Assembly (NCBI GenBank): GCA_029263395.1
Contig: JAJCXO010000030.1
Location: forward strand, 62,001 to 126,000
Source of the DNA: Acidobacteriota bacterium
Lineage (GTDB): Bacteria > Acidobacteriota > Thermoanaerobaculia > Multivoradales > J023
Length of the DNA: 64,000 nt
Reading direction: 5' to 3'
Each line of letters begins with the position of its first letter. Position 1 is the stretch's first letter. The notes beneath the pieces are model-generated. The model did not search any database. It was not told the origin of the DNA and saw nothing but the letters and a program-made list of their open reading frames with translations. The translations under genes were made by a program, and so were the position numbers. Below, in pieces: positions 1-8,758 of this stretch.

Positions 1-1
1 C

Positions 2-1411
2 AATCAGCTGCGGATCGACGATCGGCAAGTTCGCATCGAACCGCAAACGATGGATGTCTTGGTGTTCCTGGCCCAGCACCCTGGCCAAGTCCTCTCCAAA
101 AGCGAACTAATCCAGGAAGTATGGGATGGAAGGGCTGTCAGTGACGACGCCCTGGTCGTCGCCATCTACGAGCTGCGTAAGGCCCTCGGCGACAACGCTC
201 GGCAGCCTACCTACATCGAAACCATCCCGCGACGCGGCTACCGCTGGCTCCTGCCAACCGAAATTCACAACAAGCAAACCGCCCTCGAGCTCGCGCAACG
301 CAGCAAACCCAGCTGGCGGGCTGCCACCATCGGCATGCTCGGCATAGCCGCCGCAGCAGCGACAGTTTGGTTCCTTAGTTCCTCAGAAGCAAAGCGGATA
401 GTACCGACCACAGCACCCGCGATACAACAGCAGACCGTTGAGACCCAGACGGTTGAGCCCCAGACCGTTGAGACCCAGACCGTTGAGGTACAAATGGCGA
501 AGGGGCGACACTTTCTCGACCAGCGGACGCCATCGAGTCTTCACCGTGCCGCGAGCACCTTCCGCCGTGTCGTCGAGCTTGAGCCCACCTTCGCCAACGC
601 CCATGCCGACTTGGCGCTAACCCTCACCTTGATGGCCGACTTGCGCCTCGGTGACCGCTTCGAGCTTTATCACGCTGCCCGGACTGCAGCCGAAAAAGCC
701 CTTGCGCTCGACCCTGACGCTGCTCGCGCCCACTCCGCGCTAGGTATCACACAGCTGCTCTTCGATTGGAACTTCGATGCTGCAGATCAGAGTCTGCAAC
801 GTGCGATCGAACTTGACCCAGAAGAACCCATGACCTATCAAGCCAGGGGTTGGCTGTTGTCCGCTAACCAGCATCATAAGGCAGCAGAGGAATCTATCCG
901 ACGGGCAATTGCGATCGACCCGGTCAATCCCAGTCGCTACACCGATCTCGGTTTTGTACTCAACATTGCCGGGAAACCGAGGCAAGCGATCGTTGAAGCG
1001 CACAATGCGCTCGAGCTCGATGCTGCCTTCGGACCGGCTTACGAAACGATCTCGTACGCCCAAACTCTCTTGCACGACGAGCCTGCAGCGGTCGCAACTC
1101 ACCTCGAGATGTTGCGCCGCCAAGGGGTCGGTGACGGTCCGCGGAACACGTTGCGTGAAGCCTTCGATCACGGCGGCCTCACGGCGTACATCGCTACGAC
1201 TCTGAAGTGGCTTCCGCCAGAAGAGGCGCTCATGCTGCGAGCGCAGCTCGAGCTCCGACTCGGTGAGACAGATCGCGCCTTGGCCTATGTCGAACGGGCT
1301 TTCGACCGCCGCGACTGGGAAATTCTCTGGCTCCCGCAGTTGCAAGAGCTGGCGGAGCTGCGCACCGAACCTAGATTCAGCCGTCTGGTTCGCCGACTAC
1401 AGGGCACTTGA
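2..1411 (+). CDS. CadC-like winged-helix/TPR transmembrane regulator (5'-truncated)
   Basis: This is a one-component transcriptional regulator whose start lies before the window; the frame is open from base 2 (NQLRIDDRQVRIEPQTMDVL). The visible order is an OmpR/PhoB-type winged helix (VLSKSELIQEVW, then the wing RRGYRWLLP near 225-255), one membrane segment (IGMLGIAAAAATVWFL, about 330-375), a low-complexity linker, and at least five TPR-like helices to the C-terminus. This is the CadC/ToxR architecture, with a cytoplasmic DNA-binding head and a periplasmic sensor, here made of TPRs. The linker is an in-frame 15-bp minisatellite at about 438-490 giving VETQT/VEPQT units. The internal ATG at 50 would cut the winged-helix domain, so it is not the true start. 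Targets are unknown. Confidence 0.85.
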   Translation, partial: NQLRIDDRQVRIEPQTMDVLVFLAQHPGQVLSKSELIQEVWDGRAVSDDALVVAIYELRKALGDNARQPTYIETIPRRGYRWLLPTEIHNKQTALELAQRSKPSWRAATIGMLGIAAAAATVWFLSSSEAKRIVPTTAPAIQQQTVETQTVEPQTVETQTVEVQMAKGRHFLDQRTPSSLHRAASTFRRVVELEPTFANAHADLALTLTLMADLRLGDRFELYHAARTAAEKALALDPDAARAHSALGITQLLFDWNFDAADQSLQRAIELDPEEPMTYQARGWLLSANQHHKAAEESIRRAIAIDPVNPSRYTDLGFVLNIAGKPRQAIVEAHNALELDAAFGPAYETISYAQTLLHDEPAAVATHLEMLRRQGVGDGPRNTLREAFDHGGLTAYIATTLKWLPPEEALMLRAQLELRLGETDRALAYVERAFDRRDWEILWLPQLQELAELRTEPRFSRLVRRLQGT

Positions 1412-1546
1412 GCCAGATCTTCAACCCTGAAGACCGAAGGCAACCATCTCGCCCAGGTTACGCAAGTAGAGACGCGTGCGCCGAGCACGGTGGAAATCTC
1501 AGGGCTCACGCCACCACCCGAGGCCACATGTTACGCTCTACCCATC

Positions 1547-1810
1547 ATGCGCGAGACAGCATCCCCACACCCCGAGTCGGACCGCCACGTCCTCTGCCCA
1601 TTCTGTAAGACACCCTGCGACCGAGGGCCTTCAACCGCGTGCACCGGTTGTGGCGCCCGCGGATCGCTCGATGGGGATGTGATGGTTTTCGACACCGCCC
1701 AGAAGGCTGACCGTCAAACTCTGGCAAAGGCGCCAGAGGTCGCTCGCAGCGTGGGCAGCGGCGCAACCCGGCCGCGAGCCCGACTGCGCAAGAAGGGTCG
1801 GCCCGACTGA
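1547..1810 (+). CDS. small zinc-ribbon hypothetical protein
   Basis: This is an 87-residue ORF (ATG 1547; an in-frame ATG at 1490 would add 19 residues). It contains two Cys pairs, CPFC and CTGC, plus a further Cys between them, in the order CPFCKTPCDR...CTGCGAR, which could bind zinc like the small prokaryotic zinc ribbons. The C-terminus is basic (RPRARLRKKGRPD). No ribosome-binding site is convincing, and a minus-strand ORF overlaps it, so it may not be a gene. If it is not, 1412-1883 would be about 470 bp of unexplained sequence between the regulator and yjjX. Confidence 0.35.
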   Translation: MRETASPHPESDRHVLCPFCKTPCDRGPSTACTGCGARGSLDGDVMVFDTAQKADRQTLAKAPEVARSVGSGATRPRARLRKKGRPD

Positions 1811-1883
1811 GTTGGTCAGTTCCAGGTTGAGAGCCAAGCCCACGGGCAGCAGCACATCCAACCCGCCTTCTCGCTGCCTCAGA

Positions 1884-2429
1884 CTATCCGCCATATAAAC
1901 GAGGGTTGAGGAACGGAATCAGAGCCAGCACCACCGCGGGCTCGTACAGTCCGGCGCGATCGATCACCCCGTCGGTCAACAAGCCGACCGCTCCCTCTTG
2001 CTGCTTGGAGTTGGAGCGACCGAACACCATGTCGTCTGCTTCACCCAATTCGTGGCCTTGTCGCACCAGATCGGCTACCGCTGGCGGCAGAACCAGGGTT
2101 GCCGTTCGACTCTTGCCAACCTGTGACCGCGACCGCACCGCAACCCAGGCGAACGCCAACATCTCGTTGCCGTGTTCGCCCTGCTGATCCGCGATGCCAC
2201 CTTCGAGACCTACCCAGAAGTCGGCACGAGTGATCTCACCTTCGGCAGCCACCGCTCGATTCTCAGCACCGAGCAGGGTCTCAGCATCACCGAACGGCTG
2301 ATCGGGCACTCCGGACGGCACCGAGACCGTCACCAGCTTGAAAGTCTGCTGCGGGAAAACCCGCTGGAAGCCGCGCTCGGTCGCACGAGCCTTGACCGGA
2401 TTACCCGACGCCAGGACAACGGTCTTCAA
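1884..2429 (-). CDS. yjjX: inosine/xanthosine triphosphatase, YjjX family
   Basis: This is a YjjX-type house-cleaning phosphatase, a family that hydrolyses non-canonical purine triphosphates (ITP, XTP) so that deaminated bases are not built into nucleic acid. The start VVLASGNPVKARA is the phosphate-binding ASGNPVK loop. It is followed by SVPSGVPDQPFGDAET, ADFWVGLEGGI and KQQEGAVGLLTDGVIDR, in family order and spacing. From the TTG at 2429, with GAAGAG about 9 bp upstream, the protein is 181 aa, close to the usual 170-180. A GTG at 2498 is also in frame but adds a low-complexity tail read from a repeated GGGACCTCATCTTC-like sequence (2464-2515), so I prefer 2429. It is divergent from the LOG gene. 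Confidence 0.85.
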   Translation of the reverse strand: MKTVVLASGNPVKARATERGFQRVFPQQTFKLVTVSVPSGVPDQPFGDAETLLGAENRAVAAEGEITRADFWVGLEGGIADQQGEHGNEMLAFAWVAVRSRSQVGKSRTATLVLPPAVADLVRQGHELGEADDMVFGRSNSKQQEGAVGLLTDGVIDRAGLYEPAVVLALIPFLNPRLYGG

Positions 2430-2532
2430 CGGAACATTCTCTTCATGGCTCCCATTTTCAACAGGGACCACATCTTTACAGGGGACCTCATCTTCCACGG
2501 GGACCTCGTCTTCCTATGAAATACTCCGCACG

Positions 2533-3663
2533 ATGCATAATGAAATCGACTCTATCGAAGACTTCGAGCGTCAGGCGCAGATCGGCGGCTTCGGCTGCAC
2601 TGTCATTCAGGGCCTCGACCTGCGCGCCTACACTGACGCGTTGACAGCCGGCCCCTGCACCGAAGCTGTCTTCCTGGGCTGTTTGCTGGAGGATGCCGCC
2701 ACCCGGCACATCCAAGCCACCGGTGGTTTGATCTTTCCACGCCTGCGGAACTTGCCGTTCCGCACCTATCGTCCAAACCTCTACACCGTCGACGAGTTGA
2801 TGGCGGGCTACCAACGCGGCAACCCAGAGAGCTACGCCAACAGTCTCGACCAGCGAGTTTACGCCCACTTCGATCAACAGCGCCAAGCCCATAGCTTGCC
2901 AGTCCTCGAGGCTTTAGCCCAGCGCCTACACGACCATGCGATCGACAACGCACTCGCTGACCTCTTGCATGGCGCAGAATCCTCGCGTCACGTCATCGCG
3001 ATCATGGGCGGCCACGCCATGCTGCGCACCGATCCCGAGTACCGCAAGGTCGCCCGCATCGCCCAACGGCTGGCGGCACACGATCCCCGCATCCTGGTGG
3101 CCAGCGGCGGCGGGCCGGGGGCGATGGAGGCCTGCACGCTCGGCGGATGGCTCACCAAAGCCGACGAAAGTGTCCTCGACCAGGCCCTCGAGATCCTCAG
3201 CCAGGCCCCGAGTTATCGCGATGAAGCCTGGCTCGACACCGCCTTCGAAGTTCGCGACGCCTTCCCCGATCACGGCGACAGTCTCGGCATCCCAACCTGG
3301 TTCTATGGTCACGAACCGCCCAACCTCTTCGCCAGCCACATCGCCAAGTACTTCTCCAACAGCCTGCGGGAAGACGGCCTCCTAGCCATCGCCCAGTATG
3401 GTGTCATCTATGCTCCTGGCAGCGCCGGCACCATCCAGGAGATCTTCCAAGACGCGGCTCAAAATCACTACGGAACTTTCAAAGTCGTTAGTCCGATGGT
3501 CTTCCTCGGACGCCGCTACTGGACCGAAAAAAAGCCGATCTTCCCGATCCTCCGTGACCTCGCGGCGGATCGCCAATACGGTGCGCTATTGACGCTGGCC
3601 GACGAGGTCGACGAAGTAGTCGACTTCATCCTCGAGCATCCACCGCTGGCCTACGAGGGGTAG
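2533..3663 (+). CDS. LOG-family nucleotide phosphoribohydrolase (Rossmann fold)
   Basis: This 376-residue protein belongs to the LOG/PpnN (lysine decarboxylase-like) family, which hydrolyses the N-glycosidic bond of nucleoside 5'-monophosphates to base plus ribose 5-phosphate. Diagnostic motifs are ASGGGPGAMEA (about residues 190-200) and PGSAGTIQEIF (about 293-303), the latter a variant of the PGGxGTxxE catalytic motif keeping Gly-Thr and Glu. It is longer than plant-type LOG (about 200 aa) and shorter than E. coli PpnN (454 aa), with an N-terminal domain of about 130 residues I cannot name. The ATG at 2533 (MHNEIDSIEDF) is chosen because the upstream in-frame sequence is low-complexity and overlaps yjjX. 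The gene lies 38 bp before the EndoQ-helicase gene on the same strand, so the two are probably co-transcribed. The substrate is inferred, not shown. Confidence 0.8.
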   Translation: MHNEIDSIEDFERQAQIGGFGCTVIQGLDLRAYTDALTAGPCTEAVFLGCLLEDAATRHIQATGGLIFPRLRNLPFRTYRPNLYTVDELMAGYQRGNPESYANSLDQRVYAHFDQQRQAHSLPVLEALAQRLHDHAIDNALADLLHGAESSRHVIAIMGGHAMLRTDPEYRKVARIAQRLAAHDPRILVASGGGPGAMEACTLGGWLTKADESVLDQALEILSQAPSYRDEAWLDTAFEVRDAFPDHGDSLGIPTWFYGHEPPNLFASHIAKYFSNSLREDGLLAIAQYGVIYAPGSAGTIQEIFQDAAQNHYGTFKVVSPMVFLGRRYWTEKKPIFPILRDLAADRQYGALLTLADEVDEVVDFILEHPPLAYEG

Positions 3664-3701
3664 CCGAAGACCATGCCGCGATCGCAGGCTCGGGACTCGA
3701 C

Positions 3702-6700
3702 ATGAGCTTCTACGCCGACCTCCACATCCACTCCAAATACTCCCGTGCGACGAGCCGCAACTGCGACCTCGAGCATCTGGCATTGTGGGCCAGGCGCAAG
3801 GGCCTTGGAGTGATCGCCACAGGTGACTTCACCCATCCGGCGTGGTTCGACGAGATTCGCGACAAGTTGGTGCCGGCCGAGCCGGGATTGTTCCGCTTGC
3901 GACCGGAGATCGAGCGCGAGATCGATCGTCAGCTGCCCCGCAGCTGTGCTGGCCCGACCCGCTTCATGCTCGAAGTCGAGATTTCGACGATTTACAAGAA
4001 GGCTGAGCGCACCCGCAAAGTCCATCACCTGATCTACGCGCCTGACATCGACACCGCCTCACGCTTTCGGAACAGCCTGGACAAAATCGGCAACATCAAA
4101 TCGGATGGCCGGCCGATCCTCGGGCTCGACTCGCGGCACTTGCTCGAGATCACCCTCGAAAGCGGGCCCGACGCCTACCTGGTACCGGCTCACATCTGGA
4201 GGCCTTGGTTTGCCGCGTTGGGCTCGAAGTCAGGCTTCGACTCGATCGAGGAGTGTTATGGCGACCTTTCCCAACATATCTTCGCGGTCGAGACTGGGCT
4301 GTCGTCGGACCCACCGATGAACTGGCGGGTGTCGAGCCTCGATCGGTTTACCCTGGTATCGAATTCCGACGCCCACTCGCCGCCCATGCTGGGCCGCGAG
4401 GCCTGCGTGTTCAATACCGAGCTCGATTACTTCGCAATGCGACGCGCCCTCGAGACCGGTGACGGGTATGGCGGCACAGTGGAGTTCTTCCCCGAGGAAG
4501 GCAAATATCATCTGGACGGGCACCGGGCCTGCCAACTGCGCTGCAAGCCTGACGAGACCCGCCGCTTCGAGGGTCGCTGCCCAACCTGCCACAAGCCATT
4601 GACGGTCGGCGTGATGCATCGGGTCGAGACCCTGGCCGACCGTCCTGGGACCGAGCCACCCGCCGGGGCAGCACCCTTCAAGAGCATTGTGCCGCTGCCT
4701 GAGATCGTCTCAGAGTTGTGCGGCGTCGGGCCGAAGTCGAAAACCGTTGGCAACCGCGTTGCTGCCCTGGTCGCCCGGCATGGCCCCGAGCTCAACATCC
4801 TCGAACGCTTGCCCCTCGAAGACCTCGGCCGAGACGGGGATCCGTTGTTCACCGAGGCGATCGAGCGCCTGCGTCAAGGTCACGTCTATTGTGAGGGTGG
4901 CTACGACGGCGAGTATGGCACCGTCCGTCTCTTCGAGCCCGGCGAACTGACGGCCCGGACCGCTGTCCCCAGTCTGTTCGATATGCCCGAGCCTGAACCC
5001 CAACCCGGGCCATCCCAGAAGCGAGCCCAATGGGACGCTCCGGTTGCACCCGAGGTAGCTCCTCCTGAGGCTTCTCCTGCTCCAGAGCTTTCTCCAACTC
5101 CAGAGGTTCCTCCAACTCCAGAGGTTTCTCCAACTCCAGAGCCAGCTCTAGCTCCAGAGCTATCGCTAGCTCCAGAGCCATCTCTAGCTCCAGAACCTCC
5201 CCCTGCTCCTCCGTTGACCAATCGCCCGCTACCCTTCGAAACCGCAGCTACGCCACCCTCGGTGCTCGATCGTCTCGACATCGACCAACGCACCGCAGCG
5301 GAGATCGTGGAGGGTCCACTGCTGATCATTGCCGGCCCCGGTACTGGCAAGACCCGCACCCTCACCCACCGCATCGCCCATCTGGTCGATAGTGACATCG
5401 CACTGCCCGAAGAGTGTTTGGCCATTACCTTCACCCGACGAGCAGCGGAGGAGCTAGCCGAGCGACTGGAAGACCTGCTCGGAGCCAAGGCCCACGATGT
5501 CACCGTCAAGACCTTTCATGGTCTCGGCTTGGCCATCCTGCGCGAGCAATGCCAGGAAATCGGATTACACCCGGGCTTCCGAATCGCCGAGGAAGCCGAG
5601 CGGCTCGACGTGATCCACGAGCTGTTTAATCTTTCCAGTAGCCAGGCCGCCAAGCTGCTTTCGGGGTTCTCGGCCGCAAGACGCCAGCGTGCGGCAGACC
5701 CTGGCGCCATCCAACCGACGGTCAGTGATCCGCTGTTGGCCGACCCTTTGTTCACCAATCTGGCCGCCTATGAGACCGAACTCTGGGACCGCAACCGAGT
5801 TGAATTCGACGACCTACTGATTCTGCCGGCCCGGTTACTCGCCGAGCGCCCCGATCTGCGGGACGACTATCGCAACCGTTTCCATTGGATCTCGATCGAT
5901 GAATATCAGGACATCGATCCACTGCAATACCACCTCGTGCAATTGCTCACGCCACCGGAATCCAACCTTTGCGCGATCGGCGACCCGGACCAATCGATCT
6001 ACCGCTTCCGGGGCGCCGAGGTCGGCTTCTTTCTGCGCTTTCAGCAAGACTTTCCAGACGCTCACGTCGTTCACCTGGGCCGCAATTACCGCTCCAGTCG
6101 TGTGATCGTCGCGGCGGCGCTGTCGGCCATCGCACCGACCAGCCTGGTCGGTGATCGGCCACTGAGAGCAGTCCATGACGCTCCAGCCGACAACGTTGTT
6201 CTGTTCGAAACAGCGAGTGAACGGGCCGAGTCGGAAACGGTCGTCCACACCATCGAACGACTGCTGGGCGGCACTTCCTACTTCTCGGTCGACAGTGGCC
6301 GAGTGGAAGGCGACCTGAGCTCCAACCTGTCGTTCGACGACTTCGCCGTGCTCTACCGCACGGACGCCCAGTCGAGCTCCATGATCGAAGCCCTCGAGCG
6401 CTCCGGTATCCCCTACCAGAAACGCTCCCACAACCGCCTCACCAGCCGCCCCGAAGTCCGTGTTCTGCTGTCTGCGCTGGGCCACGGCCAGCAAGAGAAG
6501 ATTCGCACCAAAAACCGGCGTCGTTCCAAAACCGTCCTCGATCGGCTCAACGCCGAGGCCGTCCGCTTAGCCACCCTCACCGAGGCAACCGGCACCAGGT
6601 CTTCCGCCAAGAAGGCCTCCGGCGCCTTGGGCCCAGCGGCCTTCCGCCAAGCCGTCGAGCTGGTCGCACCCCTGGCCCGACGCCACGGCAACGACCTCCA

Positions 6701-7103
6701 AGGTTTCCTGGCCGAAGTTGCCCTTGGCGCCGAGATGGACACCTGGGATCCTCGTGCGGAACGAGTTTCCCTACTCACCCTTCACGCCGCCAAAGGCCTC
6801 GAGTTCCCGGTCGTCTTCATCATCGGCTGCGAAGACGGCCTGCTGCCCCTGCGCTTCTCCACCGACCCTCTCGAAGACGACGCAATCAGCGAAGAGCGCC
6901 GCCTCTTCTTCGTCGGCATCACCCGCGCCCGCACTCGACTCTACCTCTCCCACACCCGTCGCCGCTCCTGGCGCGGCGAGCTGCGAGATCGCCAAGCATC
7001 ACCCTTTCTGAGCGATATCGATGCCTCGTTGGTCGACGTACAACGGAGTGCCGAACGGGTCAAGCAGCGAAACGACCAGCCGAAGCAGTTACGGTTGATC
7101 TAG
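3702..7103 (+). CDS. endonuclease Q (PHP domain) fused to UvrD/Rep SF1A helicase
   Basis: This 1133-residue fusion has three parts. Residues 1-425 match EndoQ-type PHP phosphoesterases: metal motif DLHIHSKYSRATS (6-18), GDFTHP, PAHIWRPWF, SNSDAHSPP and a zinc ribbon (CQLRC...CPTCHK). EndoQ nicks DNA 5' to deaminated bases (uracil, hypoxanthine, xanthine). Residues about 445-505 are a Pro/Glu linker of degenerate 18-bp repeats (SPTPEPALAPEL). The rest is a complete SF1A helicase: AGPGTGKT Walker A (about 544), FTRRAAEEL, IDEYQD Walker B (about 732), GDPDQSIYRFRGA, GRNYRSS, TLHAAKGLEFPVV and FVGITRART. A lesion-specific nick coupled to unwinding from that nick is the obvious model for cytoplasmic base-deamination repair. 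All catalytic motifs look intact in both halves. Confidence 0.9.
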   Translation: MSFYADLHIHSKYSRATSRNCDLEHLALWARRKGLGVIATGDFTHPAWFDEIRDKLVPAEPGLFRLRPEIEREIDRQLPRSCAGPTRFMLEVEISTIYKKAERTRKVHHLIYAPDIDTASRFRNSLDKIGNIKSDGRPILGLDSRHLLEITLESGPDAYLVPAHIWRPWFAALGSKSGFDSIEECYGDLSQHIFAVETGLSSDPPMNWRVSSLDRFTLVSNSDAHSPPMLGREACVFNTELDYFAMRRALETGDGYGGTVEFFPEEGKYHLDGHRACQLRCKPDETRRFEGRCPTCHKPLTVGVMHRVETLADRPGTEPPAGAAPFKSIVPLPEIVSELCGVGPKSKTVGNRVAALVARHGPELNILERLPLEDLGRDGDPLFTEAIERLRQGHVYCEGGYDGEYGTVRLFEPGELTARTAVPSLFDMPEPEPQPGPSQKRAQWDAPVAPEVAPPEASPAPELSPTPEVPPTPEVSPTPEPALAPELSLAPEPSLAPEPPPAPPLTNRPLPFETAATPPSVLDRLDIDQRTAAEIVEGPLLIIAGPGTGKTRTLTHRIAHLVDSDIALPEECLAITFTRRAAEELAERLEDLLGAKAHDVTVKTFHGLGLAILREQCQEIGLHPGFRIAEEAERLDVIHELFNLSSSQAAKLLSGFSAARRQRAADPGAIQPTVSDPLLADPLFTNLAAYETELWDRNRVEFDDLLILPARLLAERPDLRDDYRNRFHWISIDEYQDIDPLQYHLVQLLTPPESNLCAIGDPDQSIYRFRGAEVGFFLRFQQDFPDAHVVHLGRNYRSSRVIVAAALSAIAPTSLVGDRPLRAVHDAPADNVVLFETASERAESETVVHTIERLLGGTSYFSVDSGRVEGDLSSNLSFDDFAVLYRTDAQSSSMIEALERSGIPYQKRSHNRLTSRPEVRVLLSALGHGQQEKIRTKNRRRSKTVLDRLNAEAVRLATLTEATGTRSSAKKASGALGPAAFRQAVELVAPLARRHGNDLQGFLAEVALGAEMDTWDPRAERVSLLTLHAAKGLEFPVVFIIGCEDGLLPLRFSTDPLEDDAISEERRLFFVGITRARTRLYLSHTRRRSWRGELRDRQASPFLSDIDASLVDVQRSAERVKQRNDQPKQLRLI

Positions 7104-7284
7104 GGTTCCCGAAGGCCGACCACAGACGCCGACACGAGCCTGGCAAGAGCGGCTCACTCGCAGGTGTGCCTCATCACGCTCACTCCCGGATCACCCACTT
7201 GAAACTCCCAAAAAATGATATAAAAGCATAGACAGTGCGCTCCGAGAGATCGTACAACCCAACGAATCAACAACAGGGGAAACT

Positions 7285-8181
7285 ATGCAAACAGGCTCAG
7301 GTCTTGTCCGTATTGGTTGCAGGATCATGATGGGGTTGGCACTAATCGGGACACAGCCTACTCAGGCAACACCTCTCGGCATGGCAGGCGATGACGCGGC
7401 AGATCGTGCCGTCGTCTTCGACACCCAGACCGGTGCGATCTTAGGCGCAGTCAACGTCGGCCCTGGATCGGTGGGCGATTGTGCGATCACTCCGGATCAG
7501 AGCCTGGGGCTTATCGTGGACCGCGCCTCACGATTGTGGCTCATCGATCTCGAGCAGACTCCACCGGCCCTCGCATCCGGAGTCAATCCGATTGCGATGT
7601 CCAGTCTTGGCCAGGATGTTGATCTCACCGCTGACGGCCGCTACGCACTGGTCTGTGGAGACTCAGATGTCGTTTCGGTAGTCGATATTTCAGCCCGCTC
7701 CGAGATCGACACGTTTGATCTCGGTCACGGCTGCCAGGCAGTCGAAGTGTGTGACGACGGCTCCGTACTGGTCGCGTGGTCCTCGATCTCCGACAATGGC
7801 AGACTCGTTCGACGGTTGGTGTTGGACGGGACGGGACAGCTCAGCGATTCCGGCGAGTCGACAGTTCCTGACTTCCCGACCAACGTGCACTGCGCTCCGG
7901 GAGCTTCCTCGGCTCTGATCTTACAACTCGGTTGGGATGTGACATCGGTTGCGGTGCCGGATCTGACCTCGCTCGATCAGGTGACTCTGAGCGGCGCAGC
8001 CGCTACGGCTGTGTTCCATCCGGACCAAGACCGCGTGTCCATCCGCGCCGAAGACGCAATCGAGGTCTATTCGTACAACTCGACCACCGGCGCTCTGAGC
8101 AATACACTTTGGAGTGGTCGCAAACAGTCCCGTAAACCGACCCGGAAGCATCCAGACTGTTGGCGCTACACTGACGTCTAA
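7285..8181 (+). CDS. secreted beta-propeller (YVTN/WD40-like) protein
   Basis: This is a 298-residue protein with an N-terminal export signal (GCRIMMGLALIGTQPTQA) followed by repeated propeller blades of the YVTN/lactonase-like type: DRAVVFDTQTGAILGAV, DCAITPDQSLGLIVDR, VDLTADGRYALVCGD, SVVDISARSEIDTF, and VFHPDQDRVSIRA. Such proteins act in the periplasm or outside the cell as binding scaffolds; no enzyme motif is evident. The C-terminus changes character abruptly to a basic stretch (SGRKQSRKPTRKHPDCW) from about 8119, which does not look like a final blade, so the gene may be truncated or frameshifted. Upstream, 7104-7284 is A/T-rich before the start (TGATATAAAAGC near 7217) and may hold the promoter. 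Confidence 0.7.
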   Translation: MQTGSGLVRIGCRIMMGLALIGTQPTQATPLGMAGDDAADRAVVFDTQTGAILGAVNVGPGSVGDCAITPDQSLGLIVDRASRLWLIDLEQTPPALASGVNPIAMSSLGQDVDLTADGRYALVCGDSDVVSVVDISARSEIDTFDLGHGCQAVEVCDDGSVLVAWSSISDNGRLVRRLVLDGTGQLSDSGESTVPDFPTNVHCAPGASSALILQLGWDVTSVAVPDLTSLDQVTLSGAAATAVFHPDQDRVSIRAEDAIEVYSYNSTTGALSNTLWSGRKQSRKPTRKHPDCWRYTDV

Positions 8182-8243
8182 AATGTCGCCAAGGTGCGAA
8201 GGCCCATACGCTGGACCTAGAATCAAACAACCGGAGAGTGATG

Positions 8244-8684
8244 ATGAATCTAAACACGATGGTTTATGCGGTGGCCTCGGGCGGACTCATCGGACTCATC
8301 GGACTCATCGGACTCATCGGGTGCAGTTCGAATCCCCAAAACCTTCAAACCGCTGCGGAAACGCCCGCTGGCCTTCAGAGCATCGCGGACGTGGAGCCAT
8401 CACGCAGCGCTGCTTGGAAGCAGGTGGACAAAACAGTCCGCGAGCAGGGCAAGATCATCGGTTATGGCGACTTGACTGCTGGGCTCGCGGTGATTGAGAA
8501 AGACTTTACGGTAAACATCAAAGATTCTGGAGACCATTGGTACGTGGACCTCAATCCTCATTCCGGCGAGGGCCACGACTACACGTTTAGTGTGATGAAG
8601 GACACGGGTGAAATGGTGGACGTGATGATCGGGTCCCTGCTACCCATGCCGCCGCCCCCAGAGACCATTCCGCCGCCAGAGTAA
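8244..8684 (+). CDS. small lipoprotein with repeat-built signal peptide
   Basis: This protein of about 146 residues has a lipobox (LIGC, cleavage before Cys near residue 28), so it should be lipid-anchored. The hydrophobic core of its signal peptide is encoded by four perfect tandem copies of the 9-mer GGACTCATC (8283-8318), giving repeated GLI tripeptides. The mature part is acidic and soluble with a Pro-rich end (PMPPPPETIPPPE); I recognise no family. ATG 8244 sits 7 bp after GGAG; ATG 8241 and GTG 8238 are in frame too. The gene converges with the TonB receptor across a shared hairpin. Confidence 0.65.
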   Translation: MNLNTMVYAVASGGLIGLIGLIGLIGCSSNPQNLQTAAETPAGLQSIADVEPSRSAAWKQVDKTVREQGKIIGYGDLTAGLAVIEKDFTVNIKDSGDHWYVDLNPHSGEGHDYTFSVMKDTGEMVDVMIGSLLPMPPPPETIPPPE

Positions 8685-8703
8685 AACGTTCCTGGCATAG
8701 TAA

Positions 8704-8729
8704 AGGCCCCGGTTTCACAACCGGGGCCT
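8704..8729. terminator. hairpin between convergent genes
   Basis: A perfect 11-bp stem (AGGCCCCGGTT / AACCGGGGCCT) closes a 4-nt loop in the 74-bp gap between the lipoprotein gene (+) and the TonB receptor (-). On the minus strand the stem is followed by TTTACTAT, so it fits best as the terminator of the receptor gene. On the plus strand there is no U-tract. Confidence 0.65.
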
Positions 8730-8758
8730 CCGAAAGACGGATCCAACGCGACGCAGGA

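Noticed and set aside
1631-1894. Minus-strand ORF upstream of the yjjX stop
   Set aside because: No motif or ribosome site; it overlaps the zinc-ribbon candidate and reads as low-complexity antisense.
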